NCBI RefSeq assembly: GCF_018688315.1
Contig: NZ_CP061315.1
Location: forward strand, 1,736,001 to 1,800,000
Direction of reading: 5' to 3'
Source: Polynucleobacter sp. AP-Kolm-20A-A1
GTDB taxonomy: Bacteria; Pseudomonadota; Gammaproteobacteria; Burkholderiales; Burkholderiaceae
DNA length: 64,000 nt
Positions 58,875-64,000 of this stretch are shown piece after piece (position 1 is the first letter of the stretch; every line of letters begins with the position of its first letter). The notes below the pieces were generated by a model, which did no database searches, was not told where the DNA came from, and saw only the letters and a program-made list of their open reading frames with translations. The position numbers and the translations under genes were made by a program.

Positions 58875-59530
58875 TACAGGTTCTCGCCCTTGTGATTTAG
58901 CTTCAAAAGTTTTTCCAAGTCTTTCTTCATACTCGAAAATTCTTTTGGAGAATTTGTCACAGGGAAATACATCATCTTGGCAGGGCTTGGATCAATTAAC
59001 TGGATCTGTTGACCAGCGCCCTCTTTATTTAACCAAGCCTCAAATTCAGCTTTGAGTTTGGGATCCGATGGAGGTGCAACCACCTTAAGACCCGCTACCT
59101 TTTCGTCATAAATCTTGATGACTTCAGGATCGACAGGCTTGCCATCGGTATTGACCCAGATAAGCTGTAAGCGTCCACTTTCTCTGCCCATAGCAACTCT
59201 CGTCTGACGCATCAAAAAGAGCGCCTCAATACATTTCTCATCTTTGATTTGGCACTCTCCGGCCGGGCGAGCAATCAAAAGCGTCCACTTACCTTTCACT
59301 GGTGCCTCAAGCCATGCGACATTGAAATCTTGAGCTGGATACACCAGCGTGCCAAGATTGGTTTTGCCGCCTGCTGGCTTAATCACATAGTATGCAAAAT
59401 AAGAGGCTATGACTGGAGAGGCGCAAGCCAGCAATAACAAAAGCATCTGTATGCGGCCACGACGAGTACGCGCATTAATAGCTGATGCATCTATCTGAGA
59501 CGCCGGAATTAATAACTCTTTATCACTCAC
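58874..59530 (-). CDS. Membrane-anchored Sco-like protein of the oxidase cluster
   Basis: Protein of 218 residues without an assigned function. One membrane helix (about residues 27-50) is followed by a periplasmic domain that reads like a diverged thioredoxin or Sco fold (KWTLLIARPAGEC, IEALFLMRQTRVAMGRESGR, LQLIWVNTDGKPVDPEVIK). Two cysteines, Cys93 and Cys100, are spaced C-x6-C instead of the CxxxC of copper chaperones. It overlaps SURF1 and ctaA by a few bases, so it belongs to the oxidase assembly operon. A role in CuA or haem delivery is inference. Confidence 0.8.
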   Translation of the reverse strand: MSDKELLIPASQIDASAINARTRRGRIQMLLLLLACASPVIASYFAYYVIKPAGGKTNLGTLVYPAQDFNVAWLEAPVKGKWTLLIARPAGECQIKDEKCIEALFLMRQTRVAMGRESGRLQLIWVNTDGKPVDPEVIKIYDEKVAGLKVVAPPSDPKLKAEFEAWLNKEGAGQQIQLIDPSPAKMMYFPVTNSPKEFSSMKKDLEKLLKLNHKGENL

Positions 59531-60315
59531 TCTTGATCCCTATTCACAAATCCACGACGTTTATATTGCCGCAGACCACTGACTAACCAAAATACAAATC
59601 CAGCAAAAGCCAAGGCAAACCACTGGAATGCATAAGCATAATGGCGATCGACCCCAGTTGTCAGAGGGGCCCAATCGCGGAGTAAGCCATCTTCTACGCC
59701 GGCCTCAACCTCCCGCAAGATAAATGGGCTTTGCAACCAGCCATGCAGCTTACCTTCTGCAACTAAATCAAAGTTTTGTTCAATTTTGGGTTTGCTTACA
59801 TCAGCAGAAATCTTGCTTCCACCCAATTCATACACCTTACCAGGATGAGAAAATACGATGCCCTCAACATTGATCACCTTATTGGGCGTTTGGACGGGCG
59901 GCAGGGTTTCACGATTGTTGTTATTCCGCGGCGCCCAGCCTCGGTTGACCCAAAGGACCTCTTCCTTGCCCTCAAGTCGCAAAGGCATCAAGAGATAAAA
60001 ACCTGACTGCGCAGTATTGCTGCCTGCGGGGGGAATGGGTCTTGGTCGGTTATCCAACCAAATAGCCGCCTCAGTGATGTACTGGCCACGTGCAATCATG
60101 CGGCGTTCAGCGGCCTCTTCCAAGGTCCAAGGGCCTGCATTCGCACTAAGAATAGGCATTTGTTGTCGAGCCAGTAAATTAGCGGCCAAGGCAATTTTGG
60201 TCTCGGCTCTACCCAGCTGCCAAATGCCAGCGCCACAGCCAATCGCAATGACCAGCAAGGCTGATACAGTAGCAACTATGCGCTTAGCAATGAGGGCGGT
60301 AAACAGACTATTCAA
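59527..60315 (-). CDS. SURF1 family cytochrome oxidase assembly protein
   Basis: Inner-membrane protein thought to help insert haem A into subunit I. It has 262 residues with the expected two helices at the ends (about residues 10-30 and 230-250) and the large periplasmic domain between them (GIWQLGRAETKIALAANLLA, GFYLLMPLRLEGKEEVLWVN with the following RGW, and YAYAFQWFALAFAGFVFWLV). Its stop overlaps the next gene by 4 bases. It diverges from the DUF2909 gene by 24 bp. Confidence 0.93.
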   Translation of the reverse strand: MNSLFTALIAKRIVATVSALLVIAIGCGAGIWQLGRAETKIALAANLLARQQMPILSANAGPWTLEEAAERRMIARGQYITEAAIWLDNRPRPIPPAGSNTAQSGFYLLMPLRLEGKEEVLWVNRGWAPRNNNNRETLPPVQTPNKVINVEGIVFSHPGKVYELGGSKISADVSKPKIEQNFDLVAEGKLHGWLQSPFILREVEAGVEDGLLRDWAPLTTGVDRHYAYAFQWFALAFAGFVFWLVSGLRQYKRRGFVNRDQE

Positions 60316-60339
60316 GAGATTTAAAGATAAGGATTCGAG

Positions 60340-60552
60340 ATGAAGTGGCTTATTCCTATTGTCCTACTAATGATTGTTTTTAGCTTAGGATCCGCTTTGT
60401 ATTACATGATGAAAGATAGGGGCAACAGCTCTCGCATGGTTCACTCATTAATGTTGCGGATTGGCTTATCTATCGCCCTATTTCTGGGAATTCTTTTAGC
60501 CCACTACTTCGGCCTGATTGAAGCCACTGGGATTAAGGTAGGCACCAACTAA
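60340..60552 (+). CDS. Twin transmembrane protein (DUF2909)
   Basis: Small membrane protein of 70 residues with two helices (about 3-23 and 38-60) around a short basic loop (KDRGNSSRMVHS). It is the only plus-strand gene in the oxidase cluster, between ctaE and SURF1, a position at which this family is commonly found in Betaproteobacteria. AAGGA lies 7 nt before the ATG. It is followed by a bidirectional terminator shared with ctaE. Function unknown; an assembly role is suggested only by place. Confidence 0.85.
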   Translation: MKWLIPIVLLMIVFSLGSALYYMMKDRGNSSRMVHSLMLRIGLSIALFLGILLAHYFGLIEATGIKVGTN

Positions 60553-60583
60553 AGGGTGCACCCATCAATGGATGCTTAAAAAC

Positions 60584-60612
60584 AAATCGGGGCTTAAAGC
60601 CCCGATTTTTTA
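60584..60612. terminator. Bidirectional terminator between the DUF2909 gene and ctaE
   Basis: AAATCGGGGC and GCCCCGATTT form a 10-bp perfect stem around TTAAA, with T-runs on both strands (TTTTTT on plus; TTTG TTTTT on minus). It ends the short plus-strand gene and the ctaD-to-ctaE transcript, which converge here. Confidence 0.88.
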
Positions 60613-60617
60613 TTTCA

Positions 60618-61472
60618 TTACATCCAGTAAACAGCGATGTAGAGACCCAGCCAGACTACGTCAACAAAGTGCCAGTACCAAGCCGCACCTTCAAATGCAA
60701 AGTGATGCTTAGATGTGAAGTCGCCACGAATCATACGACGCAATACAATGGCCAACATAGTGCCGCCAAGGAACACGTGGAAGCCGTGGAAGCCAGTCAA
60801 CATGAAGAACGTTGAGCCATAAATACCTGAAGTCAATTTCAAGTTCAATGCATGGTATGCATGGTAGTACTCATAAACCTGGAAGCCCAAGAAAACCGCG
60901 CCTAAACCTACAGTTGCTGCCAAGCCAATAATGGCTTTTTTCATGTGGTTTTCTACTAACGCATGGTGAGCGATAGTAATCGTCACACCTGAGCTCAAGA
61001 GCAACAATGTGTTGATTGTTGGAATTGGCCATGGACCCATCGTGGTGAATTTCTCAACCAAACCAGCAGGACCATCATTTGGCCACACAGCTTGGAAATT
61101 AGGCCAAAGCAATTTGCTCTCTACATCACCCATCCAAGGCATCGCAATATTGCGTGCGTAGAACAAAGCTGCAAAGAATGCGCCAAAGAACATAATTTCG
61201 GAGAAGATGAACCATGCCATTGACCAGCGGTAAGAGATATCTACGTTGACACCGTTCTTGCCAGCATTTGATTCTGCAATTGTGTCGCCGAACCAGTTAT
61301 AGAGCACATATAGAACCCATGCCACACCAGCGAGGGTCAGTGGACCACCCCAAGAAGCATGATTTACCCACCCAGAGATTCCAAAGGCAAACGCAATTAA
61401 GCCGCAGGCGGCCATTGCTGGATGTCTGGATAGTCCAGGGACGAAATAGTATGGGGTTGAATTGGATGACAT
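60618..61472 (-). CDS. ctaE: Cytochrome c oxidase subunit III
   Basis: Seven-helix core subunit of the aa3 oxidase. The ATG at 61472 gives 284 residues beginning MSSNSTPYYFVPGLSRHP; a TTG at 61490 is less likely. Typical segments are WFIFSEIMFFGAFFAALFYA (with the conserved Glu), TINTLLLLSSGVTITIAHHA and the C-terminal TGFHGFHVFLGGTMLAIVLR and HFVDVVWLGLYIAVYWM. AGAGAG lies upstream of the start. Confidence 0.97.
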   Translation of the reverse strand: MSSNSTPYYFVPGLSRHPAMAACGLIAFAFGISGWVNHASWGGPLTLAGVAWVLYVLYNWFGDTIAESNAGKNGVNVDISYRWSMAWFIFSEIMFFGAFFAALFYARNIAMPWMGDVESKLLWPNFQAVWPNDGPAGLVEKFTTMGPWPIPTINTLLLLSSGVTITIAHHALVENHMKKAIIGLAATVGLGAVFLGFQVYEYYHAYHALNLKLTSGIYGSTFFMLTGFHGFHVFLGGTMLAIVLRRMIRGDFTSKHHFAFEGAAWYWHFVDVVWLGLYIAVYWM

Positions 61473-61501
61473 CTTATTCTCTCTATTCAATCAAAAAATA
61501 A

Positions 61502-61696
61502 TCAATGGGACACAACTGCTTTCACTATCAACAGGAGAACACCCATAAAAATCAAGGCGCCAATCACTCCTGCAATGATAATGTGCACAAAACTCAATGA
61601 AGCAACATCTTCCTGCAAACCTGACTTCTTACGCACACCTAAAAAGCCCCATAAAACAGCTTTCATAGACTGCATAAAACTACTTTTCTTTTTCAT
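61502..61696 (-). CDS. DUF2970 family protein
   Basis: Small membrane protein of 64 residues with one C-terminal helix (about 38-62, HIIIAGVIGALIFMGVLLLI) and a basic N-terminal half (AVLWGFLGVRKKSG). The family typically sits between ctaG and ctaE in Betaproteobacteria, as here. It overlaps ctaG by 4 bases. Function unknown; a role in oxidase assembly rests on location. Confidence 0.87.
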   Translation of the reverse strand: MKKKSSFMQSMKAVLWGFLGVRKKSGLQEDVASLSFVHIIIAGVIGALIFMGVLLLIVKAVVSH

Positions 61697-62283
61697 GAAG
61701 CCATCCTTGTTTTTGGGGCTGGAGGAGTACCGCCTAAGCCCAATTCAAAGAAGGTATATGACAAAGTAATTGTTTTTACATCATCCGGCAAACCTGCATC
61801 GATCACAAAGACTACCGGCATCTTTTTTGTTTCATTTGCTGCTAGCGTTTGCTCCTGAAAGCAAAAGCATTCTAATTTCGTAAAAAACTCTGTTGCACTT
61901 TTAGGCGCATAACTCGGTATTGCTTGAGCACGTACCGGGCGATTCTGATTGTTAGTGACTTCATAAACAATCTCGGTCATCTCACCTGGATGCACTTCTA
62001 AAAAATTCTTTACCGGCTTAAATGTAAACGGGCCGCGACTATTAGAGTCAAACTCAATGGTTACTGTACGAGCATAGTTAACCTGTGTATTGCCAACCTT
62101 ATTAGGGCTAAAGGCTCTAACACCATAATCATTCTTGCTTGTCACTACATTAATTCCGGTGACCTCACACAAGGCCTTGTACATCGGAACCAACGCGTAA
62201 CCAAAACCAAACATCATTACTGCTGCAATTAGCAGCTTTAATAAAATCTGGCGATTCAGTGATTGAGTTGAAACCATCGTCAT
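61693..62283 (-). CDS. ctaG: Cytochrome c oxidase assembly protein CtaG (COX11)
   Basis: Copper chaperone that delivers CuB to subunit I. It has 196 residues from the ATG at 62283 (a second ATG at 62277 is equally possible). One N-terminal membrane helix (about 12-32) precedes the periplasmic domain with the copper-binding CFCFQEQTL and the conserved MPVVFVIDAGLPDDVKTITL. It follows the tiny assembly gene by 8 bp. Confidence 0.95.
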   Translation of the reverse strand: MTMVSTQSLNRQILLKLLIAAVMMFGFGYALVPMYKALCEVTGINVVTSKNDYGVRAFSPNKVGNTQVNYARTVTIEFDSNSRGPFTFKPVKNFLEVHPGEMTEIVYEVTNNQNRPVRAQAIPSYAPKSATEFFTKLECFCFQEQTLAANETKKMPVVFVIDAGLPDDVKTITLSYTFFELGLGGTPPAPKTRMAS

Positions 62284-62291
62284 CAAGGGGA

Positions 62292-62423
62292 TTAACCCAA
62301 CATACTCCGCTTAATCACAATACCAATAAAAAAAGTTACTACAACACTCAAAAGAATGAAGCCCATCCTGCGATTATTCGCAGCAAGGGCTTGCTTCTCT
62401 GAAGAATTAAATTCCGGCTTCAC
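62292..62423 (-). CDS. Small cytochrome oxidase assembly-type membrane protein
   Basis: A 43-residue frame from a GTG at 62423, overlapping the end of ctaD by about 17 bases, encodes a soluble start ([20 protein letters not shown]) and one membrane helix (about residues 21-38). A longer frame to 62507 lies inside ctaD. Tiny single-helix proteins of this kind stand between ctaD and ctaG in many Burkholderiales. The exact start is uncertain because no ATG lies in a good place. Confidence 0.7.
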   Translation of the reverse strand: MKPEFNSSEKQALAANNRRMGFILLSVVVTFFIGIVIKRSMLG

Positions 62424-64000
62424 GCATTTGCTCTGCATTAGGCGGAGTTTCAAAAGTGTGGTGTGGTGCTGGTGATGGAATTGTCCACTCCAAACCTTTA
62501 GCGCCATCCCATGGCTTCATTGGTGCTTTCTCACCCTTGCCGCTATAGGCTGGCAGTACAACGAAAAGTAAGAAGTAAACCTGTGACAAACCAAAGCCTA
62601 AGGCACCAATTGAAGCAACCGCATTGAAGTCTGCAAACTGTGTTGGATAGTCAGCATAGCGACGTGGCATACCTGCCAAGCCCAAGAAGTGCATTGGGAA
62701 GAAAGTAATGTTAAAGAAAATCATGGAAGTCCAGAAGTGGATCTTGCCGCGAGTTTCGCTAGCCATGTAGCCAGTCCACTTAGGGCACCAGTAGTAGAAG
62801 CCAGCAAACATTGCGAACAATGAACCTGCTACCAATACATAGTGGAAGTGAGCAACAACGTAGTAAGTATCTTGAACACCAATATCAATTGGCGCCATCG
62901 CCAAGATCAAACCAGTAAAGCCACCCATTGTGAAAACGAAGATGAAGCCGATTGCCCACAACATTGGAGTTTCAAAGGTCATAGAACCTTTCCACATTGT
63001 TGCAACCCAGTTAAAAATCTTCACACCGGTTGGAACGGCGATCAACATTGTTGCGTACATGAAGAACAATTGACCGGTTACTGGCATACCAGTTGCAAAC
63101 ATGTGGTGAGCCCAAACGATGAATGACAAGATCGCAATCGATGCGGTTGCATAAACCATTGAGCTGTAACCAAACAATGTTTTTCTAGAAAATGCTGGAA
63201 CGATTTCACTGATGATTCCGAATGCAGGAAGAATCATGATGTAAACCTCTGGGTGACCAAAGAACCAGAAAATATGCTGGAACATGATTGGATCGCCACC
63301 GCCAACAGCAGAGAAGAATGAAGTACCGAAATGACGGTCAGTCAGAACCATGGTGATCGCACCAGCCAATACAGGCATCACGGCAATCAACAAGTAAGCA
63401 GTGATCAACCAAGTCCAGCAGAACATTGGCATCTTCATCAATGTCATACCGGGAGCGCGCATATTCAAAATGGTCACGATGATGTTGATCGAACCCATGA
63501 TGGAAGAAGCACCCAACAAGTGGAGAGCAAAAATTGCCATATCCATGCCAGGGCCCATTTGTGAAGTCAATGGAGCATAGATAGTCCAGCCACCTGATGG
63601 AGCGCCACCAGGAACAAGGAACGAGCTCAACAACAATGTTGCAGCAACCGGAAGAATCCAGAAGCTAAAGTTATTCATACGAGCAAATGCCATGTCAGAT
63701 GCGCCGATTTGCAAAGGCACCATCCAGTTAGCAAAGCCAACGAAGGCTGGCATGATTGCGCCGAACACCATCACCAAACCGTGCATGGTTGTGAGCTGAT
63801 TGAAGAACTCTGGGCGCAAGAACTGCAATCCAGGTTGGAATAACTCCAAACGAATTCCCAATGCCATCACACCGCCAGCTAACAAGCTAACAAATGAAAA
63901 GATCAAATACATCGTGCCGATGTCTTTGTGGTTGGTTGCGAACAACCAACGACGCCAGCCGTGTGGCGTGTGATCATCATGCGCGTGATCGTGTGCGTGA
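62407..64000 (-). CDS. ctaD: Cytochrome c oxidase subunit I (5' end outside the window)
   Basis: Catalytic subunit with haem a and the haem a3-CuB centre. About 531 codons are visible and the frame is still open at the window edge; the extra N-terminal part reads [20 protein letters not shown], ahead of [12 protein letters not shown]. Conserved ligands are seen: the haem a His in [10 protein letters not shown], the CuB His and cross-linked Tyr in [15 protein letters not shown], the His pair in [10 protein letters not shown], and [16 protein letters not shown] with the a3 and second a ligands. Subunit II (ctaC) would be expected just upstream, outside the window. Confidence 0.97.
   Translation of the reverse strand, partial: HAHDHAHDDHTPHGWRRWLFATNHKDIGTMYLIFSFVSLLAGGVMALGIRLELFQPGLQFLRPEFFNQLTTMHGLVMVFGAIMPAFVGFANWMVPLQIGASDMAFARMNNFSFWILPVAATLLLSSFLVPGGAPSGGWTIYAPLTSQMGPGMDMAIFALHLLGASSIMGSINIIVTILNMRAPGMTLMKMPMFCWTWLITAYLLIAVMPVLAGAITMVLTDRHFGTSFFSAVGGGDPIMFQHIFWFFGHPEVYIMILPAFGIISEIVPAFSRKTLFGYSSMVYATASIAILSFIVWAHHMFATGMPVTGQLFFMYATMLIAVPTGVKIFNWVATMWKGSMTFETPMLWAIGFIFVFTMGGFTGLILAMAPIDIGVQDTYYVVAHFHYVLVAGSLFAMFAGFYYWCPKWTGYMASETRGKIHFWTSMIFFNITFFPMHFLGLAGMPRRYADYPTQFADFNAVASIGALGFGLSQVYFLLFVVLPAYSGKGEKAPMKPWDGAKGLEWTIPSPAPHHTFETPPNAEQMREAGI

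Overview
The window is a gene-dense, housekeeping-rich piece of chromosome with no phage, insertion sequence, integron, CRISPR or defence genes. The moderate base composition, protein sequences and gene orders point to a betaproteobacterium of the Burkholderiales, most like a small-genome freshwater Polynucleobacter. Gene orders supporting this are dusB-fis-purH-ruvCAB, lolB-ispE-tRNA(Gln)-prs-rplY-pth, kdsD-kdsC-lptCAB-hpf-ptsN-hprK-rapZ, and the aa3 cytochrome oxidase assembly cluster. The assignment rests on recognition and gene order only; no search was run.

Layout. 1-4941 (+): dusB (5' end cut off by the window edge), fis, purH and the Holliday-junction genes ruvC, ruvA, ruvB. 4938-8907: tyrS (-) diverges from anmK (+), followed by erpA and argC (-). 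9020-10280: rplM-rpsI (-) with a long leader, and behind it a strong candidate for an undescribed small RNA (about 10021-10122, minus strand) carrying anti-Shine-Dalgarno motifs. 10281-13483: an OsmC-like gene, RNase P RNA (rnpB), pyrC and a glycerate kinase. 13493-22723 (-): an Atm1-type ABC exporter, nudB, aspS, a DUF502 membrane protein, ubiB, ubiJ, a Tim44-like protein, ubiE and a DUF971 protein. 22723-26562 (-): a 1279-residue FAD/Fe-S oxidoreductase. 26697-34748: ilvA, a 5'-nucleotidase and queF (+), ssb and an MFS transporter (-), uvrA (+). 34776-43226: a Kef-type antiporter (-), then the LPS and nitrogen-PTS run kdsD to rapZ (+), from which rpoN appears to be missing. 43171-45137 (-): mutY and mutM. 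45173-50127 (+): a fused TPR-LolB gene, ispE, tRNA-Gln, prs, rplY, pth. 50145-54276 (-): ferredoxin, coaD, rsmD and two M16 peptidases. 54340-56247 (+): ftsY and rpoH, with a perfect CIRCE operator at the rpoH promoter. 56266-64000: the haem-copper oxidase cluster sco, ctaB, ctaA, a Sco-like protein, surf1, DUF2909 (+), ctaE, DUF2970, ctaG, a tiny assembly protein and ctaD (cut by the window edge).

How the genes work together. Several blocks are single pathways: recombination (ruvCAB), KDO synthesis and LPS export (kdsD, kdsC, lptCAB), ubiquinone synthesis (ubiE, ubiJ, ubiB), 8-oxoguanine repair (mutM, mutY), and cytochrome c oxidase with its haem A and copper delivery factors.

The observations most worth following are: (1) the fusion of LolB to the C-terminus of a periplasmic TPR protein that contains no cysteine, so the lipid anchor is lost; (2) the candidate anti-SD small RNA upstream of rplM; (3) a recurring -10-like hexamer placed exactly 6 nt before the ATG of at least seven genes without a Shine-Dalgarno sequence, which suggests leaderless mRNAs; (4) the CIRCE element over the rpoH -35 box; (5) the loss of rpoN from its conserved slot.
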